Counted from the first letter of the stretch, positions 11,292-22,945 are shown. The stretch: 42,386 nucleotides of DNA from Hirudo medicinalis (GCA_011800805.1 MPNW01000182.1:115133-157518), one strand, 5' to 3'. The notes: a model not told the origin generated them from the sequence alone. A program made the numbers and translations.

Positions 11292-12644
11292 CTCACTCCT
11301 GTCTAGCAAAAGCTGAAATTAACAATGATTTGAGGCAAATTAATCAAAACTATTTAAGACCGATAATATAATATAAACATCAAATAATGGTTGTATTCAG
11401 TCCCACAAGATTTCAAGGCAATCAAGAGATCAAGAGCACAAGACTTGATTCATTATATGTGAATGTACAAGACCTCATTATAGACACTATGCTGCATCTC
11501 TAATTATTACGTGGGCTGCAAGTTCTGTTCATTCTAATGACTCTTAGGTAAACTGACTCCACAATTCTTACACTCATTTTGCTCACATTCATTTGTTTAC
11601 TAAACTGAAACTTTCATCTTAATGCATTCTTATAAGACTCTAATATCGAAATTTTATAATGCACTCGGTCAACAAAATATATCAACTTATATTATATTAT
11701 ATTATACCAAATTTACTCATTCAATGGTTTATTAAACCTAAAAATTTGCTGTCGAATCCTATCTAACAATTACGTGAATAAGTGTTTCACGTTGATACAA
11801 TTGCAAATCTGTCAATCAATTTGGTGGCGATATAAAACCAAATCCACTAATAAACTTGCAACTCACTTTAAGCAGTCAACAAATCAACAGACGATCCGAA
11901 CAGCGTCCGACCTAAAATTTCATGCGGCCTGGGAAAGTTATTTTAAATAACAATTGATGCATCTATCGACGGTGACACATTCGCTTGTTGAATTGCCCAA
12001 CATTACATTCAACCACCTGGTTTCACCGATGATCCTTGGAATTTTCGCATAACAAATGGTTATAACACATCGGTATGGTGTCCTCCGAACCTAACGAAAA
12101 GCTACTCATGTGAGCGTGTTTTGTTGTCACATGCAGTTGAGTTACGTGCAGAAATACTATCGGCTTAATCTGACAGAAAGATCAACGAATTCTCACGAAC
12201 ATGCTCGACGCTGGGACAAGAAGAACGAAGAACGCAAAACTTAAAAAGCCGTCCTCACGAATATTAGGAGATCAATTTGTCAAGAATGGTCATTTTTGAC
12301 CTCCTTGTCACAAAACTCACTCAACCCCCTTAATGCTTCAAATTCAGCAACATTTAATTGTATCGAAAAACGATTTTTTCACTTGACGATTTTTGATTTT
12401 GATTTTTTTTACAGTTCATGTATATACCAATTCAATTCCATAAAAGTCAACATATACCGAAAAAAAACTAGTAAAACCTGTATTGAAAGTCAGATGGAAA
12501 CTTTTGCGAAACTAACTATAACGATGCAGAGTTTGATTAGTTCAACATAACTTCAAGACCAATTATGTAGAGGGAAGCTTTCTCTGAAGAGGAAGGTTTT
12601 GAGGGCGGAGTGAAATCCGACTGGATCAGTGTTGGCAATCGAAG
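11292..12644. other. intergenic, no gene recognised
   Basis: This is the 5' flank of the MICAL-like gene and AT-rich DNA. A frame at 12296-12550 (+) has no family features. A TATATTATATTATATT stretch lies near 11690. Nothing else supportable. Confidence 0.35.
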
Positions 12645-12895
12645 GGGGAGTCTATTCCAGATCTGCGGGCCAGCAAAATAGACTAACCGGTGTCGCACGT
12701 CGGGCAGACGATTTGACGAGGGAGCCCCTGTTTGATGATCTGATCCCGCGGAATCTGTCTAGCAGGAATATGTGCAATGCCAGTGAAAGGCAGGTATGAC
12801 GGTGCATGACCCAGGAGAGGCTTGAAAACGAGTGAAGAGATTTTGTAGTCAATTCTTTGGCGAATGCGTAGAGCCACAATCCCGTATTAGTCCGC
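12645..12895 (-). mobile_element. LINE ORF2 C-terminal tail, minus-strand copy
   Basis: The minus strand reads RIDYKISSLVFKPLLGHAPS, then YLPFTGIAHIPARQIPRDQI, and in another frame YFAGPQIWNRLP. These match the common LINE C-terminal tail pattern (RI.FKI..LV.K.L.G.AP.YL ... F..AGP..WN.LP). It is frameshifted and short, a 5'-truncated copy. A homologous copy on the other strand starts about 30 bases to the right. Confidence 0.75.
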
Positions 12896-12924
12896 CAATA
12901 ATTCAGTATTATTGCTCTGATTCA

Positions 12925-13090
12925 TAGGTCACGCGCCGTCATACCTGGCGTTTACCAGTACCGCGAATATCCCGGGAATGCGTGGACTCAGCAGCCGGAG
13001 ACTCAATCGTCAAATCATCTGCCCGACATGTGACGCCGGACGGTAGGTCTGTAGACGTTGTTGGCCCGCAGATCTGGAATAAGCCCCCCC
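12925..13090 (+). mobile_element. LINE ORF2 C-terminal tail, plus-strand copy
   Basis: The plus strand reads PSYLAFTSTANIPG and RQIICPTCDAG, then GGCCCGCAGATCTGGAATAA. It is a diverged copy of the minus-strand tail at 12645-12895, pointing the opposite way, so the two form an inverted repeat with arms of about 80 bases at the outer ends. Confidence 0.7.
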
Positions 13091-14656
13091 TTCTATTAAC
13101 AGCATTAATCCAGCCGGTCTGAAGCCAGACAGGATTGTGGTTTTTGTACGTTTAGATAAGTGAATTTCATAAAGGTGTCACTCATTGAAATAAAAACTTC
13201 GAATTCATCCAATTTTATCCTATTTATGTCCAATTAATTAACAATTTAATTTAAAGTGACAAAAGTATAATTAACAAACACAACGTATATATTTAGTAGT
13301 GTCTTTTTATTATCCTAAAATATTTAACTAAGAAATCGATGCAGAACAATTTATAATCAAAATCAAAGTTGCTTGTTTTGATAGCCAATTGTGCCTGATT
13401 CTCATTAACCAGAGACTGTCACATATTTCGGAAATACTTGACCACCCTTAAATCAGTCTTTATACTCTTTATAAACTTTATAAATTCACATTTATATGAT
13501 ATGCTGCATAGTAGATTAGCAAGTTAGATTAGCTTTCACTTCTTGGAAAAGTACCACTCTCTTCTTTCCAATCCAAGTATCCAAAATCCAAAATATCCAA
13601 TCCAAAAAAATCTTACCAGATATACAGATACAATTCCTTTGTAAAAGAAATGAAATTCCGGAGACTTTAGACTACCGTTTGAGACTGCTTTCTATTTTTT
13701 TCAAAAAAGAATGCATAATGGATGATGGAAAATCTGCCTCCTTGGTTGAACTCGTAACTATTTTCTTAATACACACCAAATATTACTGATATTACTAATA
13801 TACCCGTTAAGACCATTAAGGTCAAATATTTTGATAAAAAATTACAGACTTTCAATAGTCTCCGAAGTCGTTTATTCCGATTTGCCATTTGAAGCGAATT
13901 TTCTTGAGAGATGGAACACATTCAAGACTTTAATATTTAATGTTTTCCTATGTCTTAAATGCTTTAACATTGTTGAATTGCTACTTAAACGAGGAACGAA
14001 GTCATCCCTTTGAAGCCTCTAGAATCAAATTTTATTGGTTTTTCTTTGGTCTTTCACTCATAACGTATCTAACAAGTACCACTTTAAGAAGTTTGTAGTT
14101 AAGAGAACATTAAGCACTTCACCAATAAAGAATTAGTTTGTCAAAAATGTTCATCATTTTCAAAAAATGTGATCCACAAACTTTCCTATTAGAACTAATA
14201 ATTGGCAATGAATGTCGTTCATCTGTCTAGCGTATTTCAATCCGACTTCGTTATCAAAGAAACTGAACATCGTCACGAATGTTTTCCTGAAAACAATTTT
14301 CAATTTTACAATTTTAATTTCAGACGAACATATTCTCTCAGATTATCTCTCAGATAAATCAAAAATTTATATTTCTGAATGAATTTTAGTAATAAAAATA
14401 TACATGCACATCTTCCAGTAGATTTTTTGTTCAAATAATTTCCATGAAACGACTTAACTGTTTTAATGTTCATAGCAAGATTTGAAGGATAAATACCGTG
14501 TGCAACTTTATAAATAATTTACATATAAGATTATAATTGATTTAGACAATAAAATAAATATCAAGGAAATCTATTCAAATCCATTTAATAGCCAGTTAGT
14601 CTGTTTTTTTAATTCTGATTGACCGGTTAGTTTGAATTCCATCATATTAAACATCG
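13091..14656. other. intergenic, no gene recognised
   Basis: AT-rich sequence. A 60-codon frame at 13831-14013 (+) has no recognisable features. No RNA gene or repeat array was seen. Confidence 0.35.
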
Positions 14657-16244
14657 CAGGGTTTAAAACTGCAAAATCAAGGGGGATTACAGTTGTTTTC
14701 GGTGGGGAAAATAAAACATTAAGTTTCTAAACCTGTGGAGGTCGCCTGACGTTCTACCAGGGGTCGCCTGAGACATTAATAATTTATTCATTTAAACAAA
14801 ACTTTTTTCCGCTGTAACACTTCATTTATTAATAATTTAAAAAATGAACATCAAATAATAAAATAAAACGAAAAAACAAACACAAAATGTACGCTCACAA
14901 TTCACGAATGAAAATAAACCAACTTAAAGACTGAAGATATAACAAAAAAGGAACGTCCTAACGGAGAATTCCGGCTGATGGACGCCAAACAGGAAGCATG
15001 AACTTAATGGGTGAAGTAAATATTAGCGCAGTAAGTTAAAGAAACAGTGGTGAGTCGACGATGAGCTGTTTATGTAGACTTTTTAAAGCATATAAGTTTG
15101 GATGATTAGTAACAACTAATGGAATCCTAGCATATATTTTTGGTCCCAGGCAAAGAATTGAGTGCCCTTTGATAATGGATTGAGCAACAATGTTCTTGGT
15201 AAAAATTGCAGATTAAACACCTGCACTGTCGATTGAAGCTTGGTAAGGACAGGATGGACAGCATTCACAGTTAAAATTGAAGATATTCCTGAGAATGCAC
15301 AAAAATAGTTGTCGTTAACAAATTTTGGATCAAGTGTTTGAATTCTTATCCTTTTCTGTCTGATTGGGTTGAGACTTTTCCCTTTCCGACACCATATCTT
15401 TGTTTTCATACATGGTTTTCAAGTTTATTAGTTACCAAGTCAAAATAAAAAAGTAGACTCGTTGCTGAGGATGATTACTGGTTTGCTCTCACAAAGACAG
15501 TTCCAAGAATTAGCTAGAAAGTAACTTTGCACACAGTCACCTCACCGACACTTGCAGTGCTGTTTAGCAACTCAAAATTGCTGAACTTATAAAATTAATA
15601 ATTTCATTTTTGTAAATTTTAAAACAGGTTATCAAAGAAAATTTATAAATTGTTCTCTGGTTTCTTATTTAAAATTATCTAATGTTTATAATTAAAAATA
15701 TAAGATGTGAACAACGTGTGTAAAATAGTTTCAAAGACCCCTTAATTAACTCATAAAATATTAAACTGATCAAAGCCAAATTTGGAATTAATATGTAAAT
15801 TATTACGTTGGGCAGTCGTACCAACTTTCTTTTCGATTGGACAAATAATGATTGCAAATTTATCAAAGCATCGCATTTAGGTCGTTTAAAAAGGTTGCAA
15901 ACACTTTACAGTTTACAATGATATATCCAATACATCGATAAATAAGGGTCGATATAGGAGTTGGAAAAACATATTTTGCAAAAGGAGAGATCTCAAAAAG
16001 AGAGCTGCAAGAGGCTATAATGAAGGCATGAATTGACCTGGAAAAAGAATATTTAGAGACACTTAACAAAGTTTTAAATATAAACTTTCGAACATTTGGA
16101 AGTCAGATACAATGCATCGACAGTGAAGCTAACTGAATGAAAGACCCCCTCAATGTTCACCCCCTCAATGTTATTGTTGGGGGTCGCCATAGCATGCCAA
16201 ATGCCCTCGAGGGGTCGCGGCAATAGAAAGGTTGAGAACCGCTG
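14657..16244. mobile_element. hAT-Charlie-like element, non-autonomous or decayed
   Basis: The right end, read inward on the minus strand, is CAGCGGTTCTCAACCTTTCT, followed by TTGCCGCGACCCCTCGAGGG and TGGCGACCCCCAAC. This is the typical terminal pattern of Charlie-group hAT transposons. The left end begins CAGGGTTTAAAACTG and soon carries matching GGTCGCCTGA segments (14739 and 14760). The ends are only moderately alike and the eight flanking bases do not match (AAACATCG versus GTCTAACG), so the left boundary is approximate. Internal minus-strand frames at 15116-15409 and 15863-16069 show no recognisable transposase motif. Confidence 0.6.
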
Positions 16245-16678
16245 GTCTAACGCAACTTCATTAAAACTAGGGAGGAGGATTTTGTAGCATTAAAATTCTT
16301 TTATGAATAAATACAGACGAACTTAAACTCGTAAAATCGTAAAGAAAGTCTCATAACTTGGAAAATAATTAAATTTGAGCTACAGACCGTGAACTCGAAG
16401 CAAACTCATAAAATGCTAAATTGGACTCATAAAGCAACGACTTGCCCCGAATCTGCGGTATTTGCCTGCGGAAAAATAAAATTTGAGAGATTATCATCAC
16501 CACTACTATCAATATCATCGCCATAATCATCATTATCATCATCTTAAATGTTATTGTGGGAAATTACTTGATATATTGGGTACAATTGCCCCGGTGACAT
16601 ATCACTAAAAGTATAATTAACGATAACATCATAATATCAGGTCAATTGCGTCTTAACCTGCTTTCGCAAATGAAGGGA
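16245..16678. other. intergenic, short trinucleotide repeats
   Basis: Contains a short CATCAT/TCATCA-rich stretch near 16495-16545. No gene recognised. Confidence 0.35.
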
Positions 16679-17002
16679 TCATTTCTTTCTTCTGTTGAAG
16701 CGTTGGATTTCAATGAGTCGTTGAGTTGCATTGTGCAAGTAATTTGAGAAGTTGTTCACCTCTCCTTTGTTACTTCTTCGGTTTGAGTTGTTGCAATGCA
16801 AAATAATTAATAATTGAGCTATTAATGTCGTGCTCATATCCTGCCATCTTAAAACTTTCTGCTCTATCATCGTCAATATTACACTCAATATTTCAAGAAT
16901 TTTATTCAATAATTCCATAAAAGCTTCAGTCACCTGATGATTTATGTCTAATAAATTGCCACTTATTGAAGATTCGATGGAATGTAATTTTAATGTCATC
17001 AT
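16679..17002 (-). CDS. possible membrane-protein exon, unrecognised
   Basis: A 107-codon minus-strand frame starts MMTLKLHSIESSIS, has a hydrophobic block ELLNKILEILSVILTM and a weaker one STTLIAQLLIIL, and ends in a basic tail RLIEIQRFNRRKK before TGA. An AATTAAAG acceptor-like site precedes the ATG. The layout of a coiled segment followed by a hydrophobic block weakly resembles the C-terminus of TMCC proteins, but the second membrane helix and tail do not fit. It may be the last exon of a gene or a chance frame in AT-rich DNA. Confidence 0.25.
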   Translation of the reverse strand: MMTLKLHSIESSISGNLLDINHQVTEAFMELLNKILEILSVILTMIEQKVLRWQDMSTTLIAQLLIILHCNNSNRRSNKGEVNNFSNYLHNATQRLIEIQRFNRRKK

Positions 17003-18124
17003 TTCAGTCTTTAATTCTTCTCAATTCGTTTAATTTAAGCTCATGTTTCTTATTTGTCTGTTATTTTTTTCAATATTTGTTATATTCAATATTATTATTA
17101 TTATTATTATTATCGTCGTCATCATCATCATCATTATATTGTATGTGAATGCTAACAATAAATGTAGCGGTAATTACGAAGTACTCGATGCATATTCATT
17201 TAATTGTCACCATTCCAAGTAGAAATGCCACTGTTTATTTAGTTGTGATTTGTTGATTATTTGTAAATATCCTTGGAAAATTCTCATCTTAGTCATCAAA
17301 TAATTACAGGTTCTAAACTTCATCATCAAGAAATTCGGCAATTTCATTTTTTAATTGAGGAAAATATTTTTATTTAATCGTTATTCAATTGCTTTCAAAT
17401 GCTATTTACTTGTTGAAGCCGTATTTGAATAAATATAATCATCTCACATTCAATCAATTCACAATCAATAAATTCACATTCAATCAATTCAAATTCATTC
17501 AATAAATTCACATTCAATCAATTCAAATTCATTCAATAAATTCACATTCAATCAATTCACATTCAATCAATTCACATTCATTCAATTCACATTCAAGCAA
17601 ATAAAAAGTCGTTTGAATGTCTCCTCTGAGCAGAGAAATACCCAAGAAAGAATTTAGTTAGACGTGTTGAAACACCCATCAATCCGATTCTCACAGAAGA
17701 TGCTTTGAGTGGTTTGAACTAATTAACTTAATGTGTTTGCTGTGGAGCTTTGATCATCCATCCAGAATGAGGGATGAGATGATGAGATTCAAAACATGGT
17801 GGAGGTCAGCTGGAGTATAAAAAGGACGAAGCTGCTCCGTGCGTACGGACCGCTACACGATGGCGCCTTATAAACAGGTCGTCTGTGCACGTCGCAACTG
17901 TTTACTTCGTGGCACTCTTCGGGAATGGATTCCTAGGGATTTCAAGAACGAGTTCTGAATGTTTCTTTCATCATCTTCTCCTCTTTTCCTGGATTGCCTT
18001 GCAAAAGAGGACTTTACATGGTCATAGTAATATTTATTCGATACTTCTACAGCTTGTCTTTCGACGTGTTGTCCTGTTTCTACAAGTTTGCGTCCAATTT
18101 TCTGTCCACAAATGCTCACTTTAG
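17003..18124. other. intergenic / upstream DNAI4 intron, with repeats
   Basis: Contains a (TTA)n/(TCATCA)n microsatellite at about 17090-17140 and imperfect ATTCAATCAATTCACATTC repeats at 17450-17600. A TATAAAAA at 17816 is followed 36 bases later by ATG (17859) opening only a 32-residue frame. The upstream exons expected for the DNAI4-like gene were not found here. Confidence 0.4.
17450..17600. repeat. imperfect ATTCAATCAATTCAC minisatellite
   Basis: About ten imperfect copies of 10- to 15-base units built from ATTCA, AATCA and TTCAC. Confidence 0.7.
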
Positions 18125-21100
18125 CCCGAAATTTGCTAAAGAAAACAAAGGATAACCAACAAGTCAAGTGCCTGACCGTCTGCTTTTGGACGGACTTCAT
18201 GAACAATCCGTCGGTTATGTACGGACTCTTTCTGCCCACCCCCCTCAAACTGACGTACAGCCCCGACAGAGTCATTTTACTGGGGACTGAATCTGGCATG
18301 ATCAAGTGAGTATATTTGACCTGATGCGTTGTTTTGTTTGAAAAGAGGTAACATGAGCAGGATTAGGTGTTTGGAGTTGTGATTTATGGTGTGATGGAGT
18401 GCAATTCACGGAAGTGTTTTGGAGTTGATGAGGAAACCTCCTTTACAAGGAGAAAACAAGTGCTTCGTGATAAAAGTTGTTTTTTCATCAATCTTCCTGT
18501 AATCTGAAGCAAGCAGTTTCTTTATTCTTGTAACGGGAGGAGTTTTAATGATTGCTTTTGATGTGTGCATGCGCATTTACTTATTAATTACTATTTGTTG
18601 CTATTTTATGCTATTATATTTATTATGTACTATTATATTTATTATGTACTATTATATGCTATTACATATATTGCCTGGAGACGAACACATCCGTGAGTAA
18701 CGTTTAAGTTAGACGTCCATCAATGTAACTCATCTTCCGAAAAGAAAAATTACGCGAGTTATTTGCGAGGGAAACATTCTGGATTTTTCAGCAGTTTCCT
18801 TCATATTAATCAGCGCTTTGGAATTCGAAAGAAAGAGGCGTCTGTTGTTCTCATGGCAACAACAAAAGGATGGGTTTAATGAGGCTGCTTGGATGGTGAA
18901 GCGGGCGATAACGTTGTGATGTCGTTTGATTCTCCAGTCAGATCATCGTCTCGACTGTCGACGACATGGAGTTGTTCCACGAAGAAGTCATGGGCCTCCC
19001 CATCCTGCTTAGGATTTGGGTGAAGTACTCGAGGAACGAATACATAGGAGCCTCTCACGAGGGACCAGATTTTGAAAGCGAGTTTTATTTTCAAATTTGT
19101 TTATAAGGATACAAATCTCCGTAATTATCCCGGGGCACATTTTGTGAGCGGATTAAATCGATTCCGTTTATGTGGGGCTTCATGCACCAATCATCCATGT
19201 TTTGTCTCCAATAAGGTTCCGAACACGACAGTTTCCAGGCTGTTTATGAAGTGCAGGCAACAATTTTAACTCAGTGACATTGTTGAAGTTAATTAAAATC
19301 GTTTAAAGACGACATGGCCCTCCTGGTTGATACCTCACATCCGATGATCTACCCAGAATTTCAGAGAGGACTCGAGTGGGCGAAAAAATCCATCCAATCG
19401 AAGCAGAGATTTTGCCTCCAAGTGAGTCCGAGTTATCGTATTGCACGTGGTCCTGATTGGAGGGAAGAAATTGTTTTGGGGATGCATCCACAGCTGGAGA
19501 AAGCAATGATGCAAATGCTTTACGTGCTTTATGGCGTCTATAAATCAAACTTGTGTGAACAAGGAACAAATACATTCTTCTGGTTTTTTTCTTTTTTCAA
19601 CGCAGCAACCGGGTTCATAATTTAGACTGGAATCCCACTCATCTACTTTCTTGCATAGTAGGACATCTTAAAATTGGTCTAAAAATAGCAACCGATGATG
19701 ACACTCAGATATTTAGAGCAGCAAAACTTAAGCTTGCATGCTGAACGTCTGTCGATTTGTTGAGACAAGACTTGGTGACATGATGACTTGGTGACTTTTT
19801 ATTTCATTGTTCTCCTTTGAAGTTAAAATCATTTCACCGTAAGTCAACTCCATTTCCAATAATTTTTAATGGTCCACAACCAACCTCAAAATCTTCAAAG
19901 TAACTTTTCATCAATTCCGTTTCTTTTTCCCATTGTAACTCACGTTGTGGCTTCACAACAGCGAATCAAGTTGAATGAGTGAGTAATAATGAACGCAAAA
20001 TTATCTCCACGTTTTAGCTCATTACAACGACAATGCATTCATTACAACGACAATGCGTTCATTACAACTACAACGCATTCATTACAACTACAACGCATTC
20101 ATTACAACGACCTGCACGACAATGCATTCACATTCACTAAAAAACGTTTTAGTGAAAGTTAAGGTGACATTTCAGTTCGACTTTGGTCCTTCCATAGAAC
20201 GGTGGCTCGTAGCCAACTATCCCCAGAGCTGTTACCACATGGCGGCCTTCAAAAGCCATCAGGCTCGCCTCTACATCACCAACTATCAGAAACCAAGGCA
20301 CTGTTTCGATTGCAACACTCTCTGGTGCTCTCTCTTCGGCGCATGTTGGCTCTTTTCCGCTCCGTGTTACAAGGTGAGGTGCTCGATGTGGTTTTATGTC
20401 TACGTTAGCCGTCATTTTGCTTTCCCAGGTTTACAGGAGGTTACACTGCAAAGATCTTGTCGTACAATTTTGCGTCCCTGTAGTGCGCAGGACTGTACTT
20501 CCGAACGGCACGAGCATTGAAGTCTCAAAATGATTTATAAACAAGAAGAACAAAAAGAACAAGAACAGCTTGTTTGTTTTCATCCGAGTAGACACCTTCC
20601 TTTGCATAATAGCACTTCATTGCCAAGATGTGCTCCTATTTTTATGCTTGTTCTCAAATCCGAAAATTATTTAATTCCACATTTACGTGTTTTATTTTCT
20701 ATTATCGACAATTGTGTCCCATGACAATGTTGTTGTTGTTGTTAATTATTGTTGTTATGTTGTTATTGTTAGTTATTGTTATTATTGTTGTTGTTGTTAT
20801 TATTGTTGTTATGTTGTTGTTGTTATTTTTGTTTTTATTATTGTTTTACTTTAGTTATTGATAGAAAGCTGAATAATTCCAAGGTTCCCAACAATAATTG
20901 TCAACTAAACAACAAACTACGTCAATATATGTTCGCTCAGCAAATGTGCCTGAAAAATGTTTACACCAATGAAATTAAATATAATATTACATGTAATCTC
21001 TACCATCTCAATCATCATCATCATGACTACCCATAGGGTCAGGTGTATCAGGTGTTATGGTCTCCCTTCAATCCTGAAGTCTTTCTCAGCTGTGGATCAG

Positions 21101-22300
21101 ACTGGACCATCAGGTTGTGGGTTCAAAACCAGCAAACTCCTGTTCTCACAATGTTTTCATCTCAGGTCGCTTAGATTCTATTACTTATGCAATAGCTTAT
21201 AAATTATTTATTACACAATACTTTTGTTTGATTCATTTTTAGATCCACACTGTTGTAGTTATTTTTATTTGATTTTTTTTATTATTGTTATTGTTATTGT
21301 TGTTGCTCTCGTACTTGTTGTTGTTATTGATATTATTTTTATTAACATTACTTCTATAAGGTCATTTTTGAGTCGCTATTGTCATGGTCGAGTCGTGACG
21401 ACCAATTTGAGTTCGTTAAGGTCAGGTTGTAAAAAGGAAAGACAATGAAGTCGTTGATATTTTCAAGTGAATTTTTTTTACCAACAATTACTAGAAATGG
21501 AATTGAACGTGCATGGAATTGATTATATTTATCAAACACATGAGTCACGAGGTTTGGCGATTAAATTGCATAATTATTCAACAAATTGAATGTAAGCACT
21601 GAATGGATGGATGGAAGGAGGGAGGGAGGAATGAATTATATTTAATTACTAATAAATACCGGTTATATTCATTAAATAAGACCAAAAATAAACTTTGAAT
21701 ACTTGTCAGTTATTAATTTCAGAAATCCATCAGAGGCGTCTGCTGGTCTCCAAAATGTTCGACCATGTTTGCCTCTGTCAATTCAGACCAAGTTGAAGTG
21801 TGGAACCTGGCTGTCGACTTGTATGATTCCTTAATTATTTGAATAATTAATTTATTAGTCTCACTAAAAGAGAAAACGAGGGATGATAACAACGGGCTTA
21901 TTAGACAATTGATAATTTTATTAAGGACTTTAAATTTTTATTAGTTGTTATTTAAATTGCTTAACATGTGTGACTAAAATTACTTCTTCTTGTTCTATTG
22001 TTGTTGTTGTTAAGTTTTTGACATTATAATCATAATTATTATGTTATTAATATTATACCCGAATTTTGTGAATATTTTAAACTATCAGTTTTGTAATAGT
22101 ATCACACCTTAACAAGTATATCAACTTACAAGCAAACCTTCCACAAAAGGTTGGAGCCAATATTGAGGTACATGCCTGGTGGACCAGGACTGACCAGGGC
22201 TTTGTTTTCCTTGAACAGCGACTGCATCCTGATTGGTCAGAAGGACGGACAGGTGCTCGTACTCAAAACGATTGGGATTTCTTACGGGAAGATCGACCAG
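18125..22300 (+). CDS. DNAI4: axonemal dynein intermediate chain, DNAI4/WDR78-like, partial
   Basis: Exons 18125-18305, 19083-19143, 21037-21165, 21723-21820 and 22150-22300 join in frame. The product covers the C-terminal half of a WD-repeat intermediate chain: VILLGTESGMIN, then YPGAHFGQVYQVLWSPF, FLSCGSDWTIRLW, TPVLTMF, GVCWSPKCSTMFASVNSDQ, VEVWNLAVDLLEPIL, and ALFSLNSDCILIGQKDGQVL. Order and spacing follow vertebrate DNAI4 (IC138 of the inner-arm I1/f dynein), which acts in the ciliary axoneme. The N-terminal half and first WD repeats are not recognised upstream, and the final exon(s) after KIDQ are uncertain; a frame at 25562 (QVQHANEVNKM) is phase-compatible but unproven. The intron 19144-21036 contains another gene on the same strand. 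The 61-base exon is the least certain because its acceptor (GCGAG) is weak. Confidence 0.8.
18938..19098 (+). CDS. candidate alternative exon overlapping DNAI4 exon
   Basis: After a good acceptor (TTCTCCAG at 18937) an open frame reads IIVSTVDDMELFHEEVMGLP, then ILLRIWVKYSRNEYIGAS, with the high third-position G/C typical of exons here. It is in phase with the DNAI4 exon that ends at 18305. Through a weak donor (ATTT|GTTTAT) it would also be in phase with the nested gene's first exon if that exon begins at 19309. Its end overlaps the DNAI4 exon 19083-19143 in another frame. It could be an alternative exon, an upstream exon of the nested gene (ATG at 18966), or a chance frame. No family recognised. 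Confidence 0.35.
19314..20533 (+). CDS. nested three-exon gene, 140-residue Cys-rich membrane protein
   Basis: Exons 19314-19421, 20164-20373 and 20429-20533, with donors CAA|GTGAGT and AAG|GTGAGG, both junctions in phase 0. The product starts MALLVDTSHPMIYPEFQRGL, continues VTFQFDFGPSIERWLVANYP, then a Cys-rich block RHCFDCNTLWCSLFGAC, one hydrophobic segment (about residues 86-102, WCSLFGACWLFSAPCY), and a C-terminal stretch VYRRLHCKDLVVQF ending at TGA. There is no N-terminal signal peptide. The layout of a soluble N-terminal part, CxxC and a single membrane segment near the C-terminus suggests a tail-anchored or hairpin membrane protein. I cannot name the family. It lies wholly inside a DNAI4-like intron on the same strand. 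An upstream start at 18966 through the candidate exon is possible. Confidence 0.65.
20000..20122. repeat. 20-bp minisatellite in an intron of the nested gene
   Basis: About five imperfect copies of ATTACAACGACAATGCATTC lie just left of the exon starting at 20164. Confidence 0.85.
20728..20862. repeat. (TTG/TTA)n microsatellite
   Basis: TTGTTGTTA-type trinucleotide repeats in the intron before DNAI4-like exon 21037. Confidence 0.85.
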
Positions 22301-22363
22301 GTGTGCATTTGAGTCACTAAGGCTCATTTTTTGAAGATTTCATTAGATTGAAATAATATATTG

Positions 22364-22395
<32 letters not shown>

Positions 22396-22825
22396 GTTTT
22401 TTTTTTTATTTATTGTTTTTATTGATTATAATTCAAAATAAAGTTTTGAACAACTGGTATTGATCNTCGTCGTCGTCGTCATCATCATCATCATCATCGT
22501 CGTCGTCACCAACGTCTTTCACTGGTGTCCTGGAAAACCTGAATTTCTTCAATTCGAAAATGTGTAACGCAGATCGAACGTGTTCTTATGGAAGGAGACT
22601 TTGATTGATTTGTTCAGTCGATTGATTGGAGGTTGATTGCTTCGTGAGCGGATCAATCAATGAAGAAAATGACATTCATCAAAATCTGTCGGCCATTTTG
22701 AATGTCCGTTCGAAGGAGGGAGTGTTGGATGAGAGGAAGGAACGTTCAGACGTTTCAATTTCTCACTGGATTGCTTTTACGTCTGCTGGAAGTTGCAATA
22801 AATTAGTTTCCACAACAATTTGCTC

Positions 22826-22893
22826 TGTCATCGTCATCCTCATCGTCATCGTCATCCTCATCGTCATCCTCATCCTCATCGTCATCCTCATCC

Positions 22894-22928
<35 letters not shown>

Positions 22929-22945
22929 TTCATCGTCGTCATCAC
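22826..22945. repeat. CATCGT/CATCCT compound microsatellite
   Basis: About forty trinucleotides alternating CATCGT and CATCCT, open in several frames. Confidence 0.9.

Noticed and set aside
17816..17957. TATAAAAA followed by ATGGCGCCT as a promoter and first exon
   Set aside because: The frame stops after 32 residues, its only in-frame donor is poor (CAG|GTCGTC), and it cannot be joined in phase to the next exon with confidence.
17868..18305. 145-codon minus-strand frame
   Set aside because: It overlaps the plus-strand WD exon at 18125-18305, which has homology, splice phase and motif support; the minus frame has none.
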